Shown: positions 9,299 to 18,059 of the stretch, piece by piece
Layout of the letters: every line of letters starts with the position of its first letter
How positions within the stretch are numbered: position 1 is the stretch's first letter
NCBI RefSeq assembly: GCF_039941195.1
Contig: NZ_JBDVFA010000060.1
Coordinates: 89,471 to 153,470 of the forward strand
DNA length: 64,000 nucleotides
Direction: 5' to 3'
Origin: Aurantibacter_A sp039941195
Lineage (GTDB): Bacteria > Bacteroidota > Bacteroidia > Flavobacteriales > Flavobacteriaceae
Translations under genes and position numbers: made by a program
The notes under the pieces: model-generated
What the model saw: only the letters and a program-made list of their open reading frames with translations
Databases searched by the model: none
Told to the model about the DNA's origin: nothing

Positions 9299-9673
9299 AT
9301 GAAAAGATTTAGTGAAAAATACGTCATTGCAAAAGATATGGAATGGGAAGAACTCGGTGGAGGAGTATCAAGAAAATTCTTAGGTTACGACAACCAAATA
9401 ATGATGGTTAAAGTGAAATTTGATAAAGGAGCATTAGGCACGCCTCACCAACATTTTCATACGCAAGCAACCTACTGTGTTTCTGGCAAATTTGAATTCG
9501 AAGTTGATGGAGAGAAAAAAATTGTAGAAGGCGGAGATGGGATATATATAGAGCCTAATTTATTACATAGTGCAGTTTGCCTAGAAGAAGGCATTCTTAT
9601 TGACACATTTAGTCCTGTACGAGAAGATTTCTTAAGTGGTGATGCCGTATCTTATTTTGGAGATAAGTCTTAG
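9299..9673 (+). CDS. kdgF: KdgF-type cupin (unsaturated uronate ring opening)
   Basis: A 124-residue single-domain cupin without signal peptide. Metal ligands fit the KdgF pattern: H50, H52 and Q56 in motif 1 (PHQHFHTQ) and H90 in motif 2 (EPNLLHSAV). KdgF speeds opening of the cyclic 4,5-unsaturated uronate released by lyases to the linear keto form (DEH for alginate). It is the last gene of the PL6-PL17 operon, 20 bp after PL17, matching the order of reactions. A bidirectional terminator follows at 9739. Confidence 0.88.
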   Translation: MKRFSEKYVIAKDMEWEELGGGVSRKFLGYDNQIMMVKVKFDKGALGTPHQHFHTQATYCVSGKFEFEVDGEKKIVEGGDGIYIEPNLLHSAVCLEEGILIDTFSPVREDFLSGDAVSYFGDKS

Positions 9674-9738
9674 GAAATAAAATTTTAGGTTTACCAATTT
9701 TTAATACTTATTGGAAATCCTATAGATTTTTAAACATT

Positions 9739-9764
9739 AACCCTGCCCTTAAAAGCAGGGTTTT
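9739..9764. terminator. Bidirectional intrinsic terminator
   Basis: Perfect 8-bp stem AACCCTGC/GCAGGGTT with an 8-nt loop, then a run of T. The stem also has A residues on the other side, so it can serve both the rightward kdgF operon and the leftward operon whose last gene ends at 9765. Confidence 0.85.
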
Positions 9765-10592
9765 TCAATCAAGTATTTGTTTAACAACTTTTCCAATAGC
9801 AGCATACTCAGTAGACTCAATAAAACCAATTGAAAAAGTTTGCACTGTAGTTAAATGTTTAGTTGTTTTTTCACCGTTTTGCCTTCCAAAACCAAGGACC
9901 GTCATATCAGGTCTGCTAACATAATTATCTGGAATATCATCATCTTCATGATGTAGCACATAAAACATTCTTGGAGAATTTTGATCACCAAAGGCCATCC
10001 ATTCTGGTGCTGGTAAATCACCTTCGAATGGATCTTCAATAGAATGTTTCACATTATCCACAGAGGCATACCAAAAATCAGTTGCATCCATTTCACCATT
10101 AGGAACACCTTCATATTGCACCCAATAATTATAGCCTTCACTAATTTTTGTCATGGTAAAATCACAACGATTATGATAAAAATCCCATTGTCCTTGCCAT
10201 TTATTATTATCTGAAGTGAAAGTAATACGAATATGTTTTTCAGTATCAATATTTACCTCGGAACTAGATGGATCGGTCCCTGCATTCATAGCATGAAAAT
10301 AACTTCCATCTTGTTTGTGAATTGCATTTGGAAATCCTCGATATTCACCTTTATGAGCAGAGCCTTTCTTATTATGAAAACCTATCCAATCAACACCATC
10401 AGAATCAAGCATACTTGAAAGACCCCCACCTTCTTTTTCCAAATAATATGTTGCCGAGGGCGTAGTTATGATATATGCTGAACCACCACCGGCCGATTCA
10501 TCCGTACCATGCGTTAAGGTCATTTCCTGTGCCGAACAAGAACCTAATAAAGTTAGTAGCACTAGCGAAGATATCATTGCTCTAAAATTCAT
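9765..10592 (-). CDS. Secreted protein of unknown function in the uronate regulon
   Basis: A 275-residue protein not recognised. It has a lipoprotein-like signal (LLGSC near residue 19). The rest is rich in beta strands, Gly, Asp and aromatic residues, with segments such as YYLEKEGGGLSSML, HKGEYRGFPNAIH and a central WQGQWDFYHNRCDF. This suggests a beta-sandwich that might bind or cut carbohydrate. It is the last gene of a leftward operon with a Gfo/Idh oxidoreductase and a sodium:solute symporter, starting 10 bp after the symporter stop, and so under the operator at 13651. A lyase, hydrolase or binding protein for a uronate polymer is possible, but no catalytic motif could be assigned. Confidence 0.65.
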   Translation of the reverse strand: MNFRAMISSLVLLTLLGSCSAQEMTLTHGTDESAGGGSAYIITTPSATYYLEKEGGGLSSMLDSDGVDWIGFHNKKGSAHKGEYRGFPNAIHKQDGSYFHAMNAGTDPSSSEVNIDTEKHIRITFTSDNNKWQGQWDFYHNRCDFTMTKISEGYNYWVQYEGVPNGEMDATDFWYASVDNVKHSIEDPFEGDLPAPEWMAFGDQNSPRMFYVLHHEDDDIPDNYVSRPDMTVLGFGRQNGEKTTKHLTTVQTFSIGFIESTEYAAIGKVVKQILD

Positions 10593-10601
10593 AGCTATTT
10601 A

Positions 10602-12359
10602 CTAATTTTTAACAGAGATCTTATTAATTGCGCTTCTTTTAAGAAAAAAGCCAATAACACAAATAATAGAAGCACAGACAGCAAACATTATTCTACCCCA
10701 ATAAGGATTCGGAATTAGGGCCATTAATAAAATACCAACACTCATTACCATAACCATATTACCTAATTTTCGTCTTTGTTGCTGATCGGTCTCATCTTGT
10801 TGATTATCCGATATTATTGGTGTTTCTAGATCTTCAAAGAAGCGATCAGTTTCTACTTTATTTTTGTCTTTTGCTTCATTGTAAAATAGAGATGTTGCCC
10901 AGAAAAAACCTCCCGTAACAAACACATGTCCGGCAATCGTAAGAATAATGTTCATATCAATAATTTCTCTTTTGGTAAGCGATTCAATACCAAACATAGA
11001 AACAAAAACTTCACCAGTAATAACATTTGCAACCAACCAAGAAACTACTAAACCGACTGCAATAGTAGCCCAAGGTGCCCATTGCGGAGTTTTCTTTATT
11101 ATTACACCTAATAACAGTGGAACCATCATCGGCATTTGAATCATAGTCGAAACAGACATCATCAATTCAAACAAACTAAGCTCTCTAAGCGATGCAAAAT
11201 ATAACGCAGCCACTATAACTCCAATACCGCTTATAAAGCTAACTACTTGACTAAGTCGCAACAATTTCTTATCATCTGTTTGCCTATTCCTCTTTGCTAA
11301 AAATGGCTGATATATACTTCGCACAAATATTCCTGCGTTTTTATTTAATGCTGAATCCATAGAAGACATAGAAGCTGCAAAAAGTCCAGCCATTAATAAT
11401 CCAACTGTTCCTATAGGCATAGCATTTCTAGCAAAAACGAGATATACTGCATCTGCAGCTTTATTTCCTAATTGTGCGTAATTCTCTGGAGCATCTGGGT
11501 AAAGTGTAGCAGCAGCCCAAGGTGGAATAAACCAAATAATGGTTCCAACTCCCATAAGGGTCATTGCCAACAAGGCAGCTTTTCTTGCATTTATAGAATC
11601 TTTAGCATTTAAAAATCGAAATGAATCATGTAGATTCATCATCGTAATAATTTGTTTGGGTAAAAAGAAAATAAATGTTCCTATTAATATTAAAGGATAG
11701 TTCATATTTGGTCCGATGAAAAATCCGCCAGGGAAATTTTCAACCAATTCCACTGGACCACCTACTTTCACTAGCGCAACAACCGCACATGCGATGGAAA
11801 CCACAGCAACAACCAAAGTTTGAACAAAGTCTGATGCTACAACTCCCCACGCACCAGAAAGCACTGACACGAAAAGTACTGTTAGCCCAATAGCAATAAT
11901 GGTGTATGCAATATCAGCATCAAAAACTGCACTTGTAAAAACACCCAAGGCATTTAACCAAACACCTGCATTTAAAAATGAAAAGACAATTAATGCCCAT
12001 GAAAAAAACGTTTCATTTTGTGGCCCAAATCTCCTTTTGATTCCTTCTGTAGGCGTATCTACTCGCATTTGTCTAAATCGTTGAGAAAAATAAGCCCAAC
12101 CACAAAAGAATGCAAAAGTATTTCCGAGGTAAACTGCACTTATTGCAAAGCCATCAGCGAATGCTTTTCCAGCCGCACCAGTAAATGTTACAGCAGAAAA
12201 TTGTGCCATAAACGCAGTAGACCCTACCATCCACCACAACATCTTACCACCACCACGAAAATAATCACTCGTAGATTTACTAGCCATACGTGAAAACACG
12301 ACTCCGATAGCAAGAATTAAAATAAAATAGAGTGCAATTACGAGATAGTCATAAAACAT
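10602..12359 (-). CDS. Sodium:solute symporter (SSS family), candidate uronate/oligouronate transporter
   Basis: A 585-residue membrane protein with about 13-14 hydrophobic segments and SSS-family marks: YFRGGGKMLWWMVGSTAFMAQFSAVTF near the N terminus and GLFAASMSSMDSALNKNAG in the middle. A hydrophilic loop of about 50 residues lies before the last two membrane segments. SSS symporters of this kind carry sugars and uronates with Na+, and the alginate-degrading vibrios use SSS proteins (ToaA-type) for oligoalginate. Substrate here is inferred from its place between a Gfo/Idh oxidoreductase and a secreted protein inside the alginate regulon. Confidence 0.85.
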   Translation of the reverse strand: MFYDYLVIALYFILILAIGVVFSRMASKSTSDYFRGGGKMLWWMVGSTAFMAQFSAVTFTGAAGKAFADGFAISAVYLGNTFAFFCGWAYFSQRFRQMRVDTPTEGIKRRFGPQNETFFSWALIVFSFLNAGVWLNALGVFTSAVFDADIAYTIIAIGLTVLFVSVLSGAWGVVASDFVQTLVVAVVSIACAVVALVKVGGPVELVENFPGGFFIGPNMNYPLILIGTFIFFLPKQIITMMNLHDSFRFLNAKDSINARKAALLAMTLMGVGTIIWFIPPWAAATLYPDAPENYAQLGNKAADAVYLVFARNAMPIGTVGLLMAGLFAASMSSMDSALNKNAGIFVRSIYQPFLAKRNRQTDDKKLLRLSQVVSFISGIGVIVAALYFASLRELSLFELMMSVSTMIQMPMMVPLLLGVIIKKTPQWAPWATIAVGLVVSWLVANVITGEVFVSMFGIESLTKREIIDMNIILTIAGHVFVTGGFFWATSLFYNEAKDKNKVETDRFFEDLETPIISDNQQDETDQQQRRKLGNMVMVMSVGILLMALIPNPYWGRIMFAVCASIICVIGFFLKRSAINKISVKN

Positions 12360-12371
12360 AGTTTCCTTTTT

Positions 12372-13511
12372 TTATTGAAGATGACGAACATCAGTCCAAT
12401 TATCATTCTTTCTAATTAAATCTATAAGTTGTTGATACAAACTACCTTCTTTGAAAGACTGATAATAGTCAACTTTTTCACCTTTAATATCTTTCACAAA
12501 TTCTCTTGCCAAATATTGCCAGTTTCGTTCTGTATCACCCTTTACCTTAGGTTGATCGTCAACTATATCTTGAGGCAATGGTAGTTCTTTCCATGTTTTA
12601 TTTTCATCCCAAATATGAAGTGGCCCCATACCATAATGACCTTCTATAAAAATTGCTCCTTTCGTACCATAAAATACGATATGGTTCTCATGAAATTTAG
12701 GATTAAGTCCACCATGTTTAAATAACACTGACACAGGTTTTGTTGCCATTTTACTTTCCAATTGTGCCATTACAGTGTATGACCACTCAACATTACTTTC
12801 TCCCCATTTCAATGAAGGATCATTAAGATCTTTAGGTATATGCTCCCTTCGTGTTTTAAAATTATGAACTCCTTCAACAATAGGCGCTTTGCCCAAATCA
12901 TCACGAACCTCCCCTATTATAGATAAGATTTTCTCACCAATAACCGATGTCGCTATCGACATCATATGCGTAAAATTATTATTTAACCGACCACCACCAT
13001 CTTCTTTACGGTGCGACCATCCAAATGGTATATCTCGTTCGAGATTAAAATGCGAAATAAATTCAGCTTCAACAGGTTCTCCAATAACTCCTGACTCCAC
13101 TAACCTTTTAGCATGAATTACACACGGCATGTACCGAAAACTGGAAGCAAAAGCTGTTTTAACGTTCTTACTTTTAGCAAGGTCATACAATTCGAGGGCA
13201 GATTTTCCATCAACAGTTAAGGGCTTATCGCTGTAAACATGACAGCCAAACTCGATTGCTTGTGTTATAGTATCATAATGAGCACCTCCTGGTGTGGCTA
13301 TAGAAACAATGTCAGGTTTACAATCTTCCAAAGCTTTTTGCCAATCTGTACCAGAATACGGAATTTCCATTTTCTTAGCTACATCAACAACTACATTTGG
13401 AGTTCTACCTACAATTCCAACAACCTCAGCACCTACTGCACGAAAAGCGTCTGCATGCCCTTGTCCAGCAAATCCGGTTCCTGAAATAAGTACTTTTAAT
13501 TTTCTTTCCAT
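12372..13511 (-). CDS. Gfo/Idh/MocA-family oxidoreductase
   Basis: A protein of about 379 residues with an N-terminal Rossmann fold (VLISGTGFAGQGHADAF) and the DKPLTVDG motif (variant of EKP) followed by a Gfo/Idh C-terminal sheet domain. No signal peptide, so it is cytoplasmic. The family oxidises or reduces sugars, inositols and sugar acids with NAD(P). The frame stays open to an ATG at 13556, but the extra 15 residues are a Lys-rich string unlike the family, so the internal ATG at 13511 is preferred. It heads the leftward operon with the SSS symporter and the unknown protein, with operator and -7 element about 140-155 bp upstream. The likely substrate is a uronate or aldonate (inference). 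Confidence 0.85.
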   Translation of the reverse strand: MERKLKVLISGTGFAGQGHADAFRAVGAEVVGIVGRTPNVVVDVAKKMEIPYSGTDWQKALEDCKPDIVSIATPGGAHYDTITQAIEFGCHVYSDKPLTVDGKSALELYDLAKSKNVKTAFASSFRYMPCVIHAKRLVESGVIGEPVEAEFISHFNLERDIPFGWSHRKEDGGGRLNNNFTHMMSIATSVIGEKILSIIGEVRDDLGKAPIVEGVHNFKTRREHIPKDLNDPSLKWGESNVEWSYTVMAQLESKMATKPVSVLFKHGGLNPKFHENHIVFYGTKGAIFIEGHYGMGPLHIWDENKTWKELPLPQDIVDDQPKVKGDTERNWQYLAREFVKDIKGEKVDYYQSFKEGSLYQQLIDLIRKNDNWTDVRHLQ

Positions 13512-13650
13512 TTTTAAACTTTTTTTATCCGTTTCCCGCTTTTTATCCATTTTCAAATGCTTCTTATAAAAACAATTCTCATAGTAAATAATTTATTACC
13601 TGATTTTAAGAAAACAATATTTACAGACTTGTAAAACTAAACCTTATAAC

Positions 13651-13662
13651 TTGGTTAACCAA
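13651..13662. promoter_or_regulatory. Operator palindrome TTGGTTAACCAA
   Basis: A perfect 12-bp palindrome containing TGGTTAACCA (13652-13661). On the minus strand it overlaps TATTTTTG (13660-13667), a -7 element reading toward the Gfo/Idh-symporter operon. The same overlap geometry is seen at 4654-4661 and 26936-26943. Confidence 0.75.
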
Positions 13663-13667
13663 AAATA
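13660..13667 (-). promoter_or_regulatory. -7 element of the Gfo/Idh-SSS operon
   Basis: Minus strand TATTTTTG fits TAnnTTTG and merges with the operator at 13651. No good -33 TTG was found at the usual distance, so promoter strength is uncertain. Confidence 0.5.
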
Positions 13668-13686
13668 AATTTAGATTAAATAATGG

Positions 13687-13694
13687 TATATTTG
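13687..13694 (+). promoter_or_regulatory. -7-like element of the GntR/ABC/PL6 operon
   Basis: TATATTTG on the plus strand fits TAnnTTTG and lies about 180 bp before the GntR start. The -33 part is not clear. Other start sites closer to the operator at 13827 are possible. Confidence 0.4.
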
Positions 13695-13826
13695 TAAAAA
13701 ATGCAAAATAACAGCATCCTAATCGATACTTTACACAAAATATCACTCAATATATTACTATATTAGCATTTTTATAAAACTGCACGTTTCTATCAAATGC
13801 ATAAATAAAATCAATAAAAACATTAA

Positions 13827-13836
13827 TGGTTAACCA
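13827..13836. promoter_or_regulatory. Operator TGGTTAACCA upstream of gntR 1
   Basis: A perfect 10-bp palindrome ending 39 bp before the GntR start codon. A degenerate half-site (AGGTTAAG) follows at 13841. Its position suggests autoregulation of the GntR-ABC-PL6 operon. Confidence 0.65.
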
Positions 13837-13875
13837 AAAAAGGTTAAGTTTAGTTTAATAAAATTAGTAGGATTA

Positions 13876-14595
13876 ATGTCCGTAGATAAATTTAAAAACT
13901 TAGGAGAAATAAACCTCGAAACATCAGTTGACACAATTGTCAATCAGATTAACGAACTAATAACTTCAGGACAACTAATTGAAGGAGATAAGATTCCTTC
14001 AGAAAGGTTCCTAAGTGAAAAGTACCAAGTCGGTAGAATGTTTGTAAGAGATGCTCTCAGCAAACTCGAGTTTTACGGAATCCTTAAAAAAAAATCAAGC
14101 GGTGTTCGTGTTGTGGCAGGCAACAAACATTCCGCGCTTATTACGCTTACCACCAATGTGGTGAATTTGCTCAAACCAGATTACAAATCACTCATGGAAG
14201 TGCGCAATGTACTTGAAATAGAATCTGTTGGACTTGCCGCTGAAAGAAGAGAACAACATGATATTGATGAACTAGAAAAAGCAATAGAATTATTAGGAAA
14301 TAAGGTTTCAGCCAACGAAGCCGGCATTGAAGAAGACTTAATGTTTCATATTGGTGTAGCGAAAGCTTCCAAGAACAATGTAATTATTTATCTAGTTTCT
14401 TATTTGGTTTCTCATATGATAAACTTTTCCAAAAAATATGATATATGTCGCGACTCACGACCTCTTAAAGCATACAACGAACACGTTGTAATTTTAGAGC
14501 ATATAAAAAACGGAGACAGTGAAAGAGCAAAACAGTCAATGCGGGAACATCTATCAACACTTTTTGACTTTATTCCAGAATCAGAAATAAAATAA
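13876..14595 (+). CDS. GntR-family transcriptional regulator, FadR subfamily (regulator 1)
   Basis: A 239-residue protein with an N-terminal winged helix-turn-helix (about residues 17-82; GDKIPSERFLSEKYQVGRMFVRDALSKLEFYGIL) and a C-terminal all-helical FCD ligand domain. The FCD metal-site pattern is visible as an acid plus His in EEDLMFHIGVAKAS and a later His in YNEHVVILEHI. FCD regulators of sugar-acid pathways (ExuR, UxuR, GntR types) usually repress and are released by a pathway intermediate. It heads a long rightward operon (ManD-like enzyme, ABC importer, SDR, two PL6), and an operator lies 39 bp before its start. It is a paralogue of the regulator at 32123. Confidence 0.92.
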   Translation: MSVDKFKNLGEINLETSVDTIVNQINELITSGQLIEGDKIPSERFLSEKYQVGRMFVRDALSKLEFYGILKKKSSGVRVVAGNKHSALITLTTNVVNLLKPDYKSLMEVRNVLEIESVGLAAERREQHDIDELEKAIELLGNKVSANEAGIEEDLMFHIGVAKASKNNVIIYLVSYLVSHMINFSKKYDICRDSRPLKAYNEHVVILEHIKNGDSERAKQSMREHLSTLFDFIPESEIK

Positions 14596-14604
14596 ATTTA
14601 AAGA

Positions 14605-15822
14605 ATGAAAATTAAACAAATTAAGGTATTTGTAAATTGCCCAGGAAGGAACTTTGTTACCGTAAAAGTTATTACTGACGAAGGAGTTTATGGCCTTGGC
14701 GATGCAACAGTAAATGGACGAGAGATGGCAGTTGTTGCTTACTTAGAAGAACATGTTGTGCCTTGTTTAGTGAACAAAGACCCACACCAAATAGAAGATA
14801 TTTGGCAATATCTGTACAAAGGGGTTTATTGGAGAAGAGGGCCAATTACAATGGCCGCTATAGCAGCAATAGATATGGCTCTATGGGATATCAAAGGAAA
14901 AGTCGCTGGTCTTCCAGTATACCAATTACTTGGAGGTAGAAGTAGAGAAGGAATAATGGCATATGGTCATGCAAATGGCGAAAATATTGAAGAAACATTA
15001 GACAACTTAGGAAAATTTATTGAACAAGGGTTTAAAGTGGTTCGCCTGCAGTGTGCAATACCTGGCCTTGAAGGTTCTTATGGAACTTTAGGTGAAAAAA
15101 AGGACTATTATGAACTTCAAAGTGATCGCCCACTTCCTCCAGAACAACCCTGGTCTACCGCAAAATACATGAAATTTATTCCCGAACTTTTCAAACAAGC
15201 TCGTGAGCGTTTTGGATATGACATACAATTGGTACATGATGTTCACAGCAGATTAACACCCATTGAGTCAGCTCATTTAGGCAAAATACTAGAACCATAC
15301 CAGTTATTTTTTCTTGAAGATGCTTCCCCAGCTGATAATCAAGACGGGTATCAAATCATAAGAAACCACACCACTATTCCTTTAGCGATTGGAGAAATTT
15401 TCAATACAGTATGGGATGCTAAAGATTTAATAGTTAATCAATCTATTGACTACCTAAGAACAGCCATTACCCATGGCGGTGGCATAACACCTATGAAGAA
15501 AATGGCAAATTTTGCCGATATGTACAATGTAAGAATGGCTCCGCATGGCGCACCAGATTTATCTCCAATATGCCATGCTGCTCATGCCCACTTTAATCTT
15601 TGGGCTCCAAACTTTGGGGTGCAAGAATTTATCGGATTTGGTACTGAAAAATTGAATAGCGTCTTTAGTCACCCTTTATCTTTTGTTAACGGCTACATCA
15701 AGCTTGATGACAAACCCGGCCTAGGAGTTGAATTCAATGAAGAAGAAGCATCCAAATACGAATACAAACGATCGTATTTACCTGTAACTCGATTAGAAGA
15801 TGGAACAATATGGTATTGGTAA
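14605..15822 (+). CDS. manD: D-mannonate dehydratase-like enzyme (enolase superfamily, ManD type)
   Basis: A 405-residue mandelate-racemase/enolase-superfamily enzyme matching ManD. Mg2+ ligands fall at D212, E238 and E264, with the catalytic His at H214 (HDVHS) and H314 (APHGAPD). All are shifted by exactly two from ManD numbering as I recall it. The residue after HG is Ala (A316), which in studied ManDs goes with high mannonate dehydratase activity, whereas Pro goes with weak activity. The reaction would be D-mannonate to 2-keto-3-deoxygluconate (KDG), which enters the KdgK/Eda route encoded at 35-38 kb. It follows gntR by 9 bp. Mannonate could come from saturated mannuronate left at chain ends after lyase action (inference). 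Confidence 0.87.
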   Translation: MKIKQIKVFVNCPGRNFVTVKVITDEGVYGLGDATVNGREMAVVAYLEEHVVPCLVNKDPHQIEDIWQYLYKGVYWRRGPITMAAIAAIDMALWDIKGKVAGLPVYQLLGGRSREGIMAYGHANGENIEETLDNLGKFIEQGFKVVRLQCAIPGLEGSYGTLGEKKDYYELQSDRPLPPEQPWSTAKYMKFIPELFKQARERFGYDIQLVHDVHSRLTPIESAHLGKILEPYQLFFLEDASPADNQDGYQIIRNHTTIPLAIGEIFNTVWDAKDLIVNQSIDYLRTAITHGGGITPMKKMANFADMYNVRMAPHGAPDLSPICHAAHAHFNLWAPNFGVQEFIGFGTEKLNSVFSHPLSFVNGYIKLDDKPGLGVEFNEEEASKYEYKRSYLPVTRLEDGTIWYW

Positions 15823-15979
15823 TCTTATTTTATTCTGATTAAAGAATATCTTAAAGAACTATTATTTTCAAATAGCTTGGCATTTCAGATTAGTCTAAAC
15901 ACTGATAACTCTAAAACCCATCTGAATGCTATAAAATGCCTTCCCCCTGGCTTATATTAATAAGTGAAGTTAAACTTAA
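15823..15979. other. Intra-operon gap with long-loop hairpin
   Basis: A 157-bp gap between manD and the binding-protein gene. It contains an imperfect inverted repeat (CATTTCAGAT at 15881-15890 and ATCTGAATG at 15920-15928) without a T run. It could act in transcript processing so that the binding protein is made at a different level, but this is not shown. Confidence 0.3.
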
Positions 15980-17953
15980 ATGAAAAACAGTTTATTACTA
16001 TACTGCTTATTTCTGTTGTTTTTATCTTGTGGAAGGAACTTAAACAAAGAAGTGGCGATGTCTACAACATTGTCACAAAATTCCTCTTCACAATACCATG
16101 AAGCACCAGAACTTTTTGCTGCTGTAATAGCAGATTCCTTACCTCCTGTTTCCGAACGCCTTCCAGACAACCCACAAGTCATTAAACCTTTTAATAAAAT
16201 TGGCAAGTATGGCGACGAACTGCGATTTGGACTTTCAGGACAAGGCAATATGGACCCTATACGTGCTTGGGGAAATATGGGTCTTGTTCAGCATGATTTT
16301 GATTCTAATTTCACCAAAATAATTCCTCATGTCGCAGAATCATTTGAGGTTAATGAAGATAATACCGTTTTTACTTTCCACCTTCGCAAAGGAATGAAGT
16401 GGTCAGATGGTACACTTTTTACTGCTGACGATGTTGAATTTGCAGTGAACGATATCCTTTTAAATAAGGATTTACAGCCATTAGCACAGGTCTGGAGTGC
16501 TGGTGGTCAAAGTGTAAAATTCCATAAAATTGACCAACTAACATTTACGTTCTCATTTATAGAACCTTATAGTGAGTTTTTGCATGTTTTAGCTGATCGT
16601 AGATATCTTCATCCTACGTTATATCAAAAAGCATATTGCTCAAGAGCTCACCCAGACTACAACCCTAATCTTGATGCTGAACTAAAGGCTAATAATTTAA
16701 ATGATTGGCGCGATTATTTAAGAGCACTATCCGGCGACCCAAGGGCAGTAGGCACCCGTTGGGAAAATCCTGATCGACCAACGCTTGAAGCATGGAAAAT
16801 TGTTGCACCATATAAGGGTGGGTCCACAATGGTTGTACTGGAACGAAATCCTTATTTCTGGCAAGTTGACACTGATGGAAATCAATTACCCTATATCAAT
16901 AAATTAATTGGTATAGTTTACGGCGATCCCGAAGGAATGCTACTCGGAGCAATCGGAGGCAATAATGATTTAGGGTTTTCCATTTTCGGCACTCCTGTTA
17001 ATCGCCCCTTACTCGCAAAAACTGCTGGTCGTCATGGTTCGGAACTATACCCCGCAACAGCTATAGGTGGGACTAGCCTATTATTCCAATTGAATTTAAC
17101 ACATAAAGACCCAGAATTAAGGAAGTTATTTAATGAGAAAGATTTTCGCGTAGCCCTATCAATCGGCCTAGACCGTCAAGAAATTATTGAAACTGCACTT
17201 TTTGGAGATGGCGTTCCATGGAACAATGCACCCTTTGAAGATAGCCCTATGTACCATGAACGATATGCTACGGAGAACTTACAATTTGATAAGAATGAAG
17301 CAAATAGACTACTAGATAAGCTGGGCTTAACAAAAAGAAACTCAGATGGTATTAGACTATTACCAAGCGGTCGTCCAGTTCATTTTATTGTAGAATCTAC
17401 TAATCGTCCACCAGAGCGTATTGACCAACTAGAAATGATGATTCAACAATGGCGCAGAAATCTCGGCCTAGACATTCGAGCAAATATCACGGTGAGTTCG
17501 CTTATGTTATCACGCACAAATAACAACGACCATGACGCTGCCATCTGGGTAGATTTTGCAAGTTGGATGCCAGGACGATTTCCGACTAGCATGGTACCAC
17601 TCGAATTTGATTCTCGTTGGGGCATTGATTGGGTAAATTGGTACAAGAGTGATGGAAAACGAGGTGAAGAGCCTCCAAATCACATCAAAGAACGTTTTTT
17701 GCTCTATGAAAAATCGAGAGGAGCTCCTAATCTCGAAGCACGTAAAAAGTACTATCACCAAATTGCCGAAATCGCAGCTGATCAGTTCGAGACATTTGGA
17801 ATATCAAAAAACACCACCAACTACGGACTTAAAAAAATTGCTTTAAAAAATGTTCACCCTAGCAATCCAAGTAGTAATCAATATCCGTTATCGCTGCAAA
17901 AACCGTGGAGTTTTTTCTGGGATACTGAAACCGGGAATAGACCTGATATTTAA
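15980..17953 (+). CDS. ABC importer substrate-binding protein, family 5 (Opp/Yej type lipoprotein)
   Basis: A 657-residue lipoprotein (signal with lipobox LFLSC near residue 17) of the family 5 extracellular solute-binding proteins, which bind peptides, oligosaccharides or metal chelates. Typical segments are GMKWSDGTLFTADDVEFAVNDIL near residue 140, GTSLLFQLNLTHKDP and KDFRVALSIGLDRQEIIE near residues 370-400, and a late NPSSNQYPL. It is longer than the usual 500-550 residues. It is followed by two permeases and a fused ATPase, so the importer is complete. Because the operon is filled with alginate genes, a uronic-acid oligomer is the likely ligand (inference); a peptide remains possible. 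Confidence 0.88.
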   Translation: MKNSLLLYCLFLLFLSCGRNLNKEVAMSTTLSQNSSSQYHEAPELFAAVIADSLPPVSERLPDNPQVIKPFNKIGKYGDELRFGLSGQGNMDPIRAWGNMGLVQHDFDSNFTKIIPHVAESFEVNEDNTVFTFHLRKGMKWSDGTLFTADDVEFAVNDILLNKDLQPLAQVWSAGGQSVKFHKIDQLTFTFSFIEPYSEFLHVLADRRYLHPTLYQKAYCSRAHPDYNPNLDAELKANNLNDWRDYLRALSGDPRAVGTRWENPDRPTLEAWKIVAPYKGGSTMVVLERNPYFWQVDTDGNQLPYINKLIGIVYGDPEGMLLGAIGGNNDLGFSIFGTPVNRPLLAKTAGRHGSELYPATAIGGTSLLFQLNLTHKDPELRKLFNEKDFRVALSIGLDRQEIIETALFGDGVPWNNAPFEDSPMYHERYATENLQFDKNEANRLLDKLGLTKRNSDGIRLLPSGRPVHFIVESTNRPPERIDQLEMMIQQWRRNLGLDIRANITVSSLMLSRTNNNDHDAAIWVDFASWMPGRFPTSMVPLEFDSRWGIDWVNWYKSDGKRGEEPPNHIKERFLLYEKSRGAPNLEARKKYYHQIAEIAADQFETFGISKNTTNYGLKKIALKNVHPSNPSSNQYPLSLQKPWSFFWDTETGNRPDI

Positions 17954-18059
17954 TTTATCATTATTAAAACATTTCGAAACCACAAACCAAATCGAATAAC
18001 AAATATAACCACATGATAAGCTCATATAAATATTTTGCAAACCATAAGAAAGGAACACA

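Larger units (their letters stand above)
13512..13875. other. Divergent regulatory region between Gfo/Idh operon and GntR operon
   Basis: About 360 bp with no gene. It contains one operator near the leftward promoter (13651-13662), a leftward -7 element (13660-13667), a rightward -7-like element (13687-13694) and one operator close to the GntR start (13827-13836). Confidence 0.7.

Noticed and set aside
9687..9696. AGGTTTACCA, one base away from the operator motif
   Set aside because: It lies after the kdgF stop near a bidirectional terminator, not near a promoter, and has no 13-bp partner.
13841..13850. AGGTTAAG half-site after the operator at 13827
   Set aside because: Its offset is 14, not 13, and only half matches, so it was not counted as an operator.
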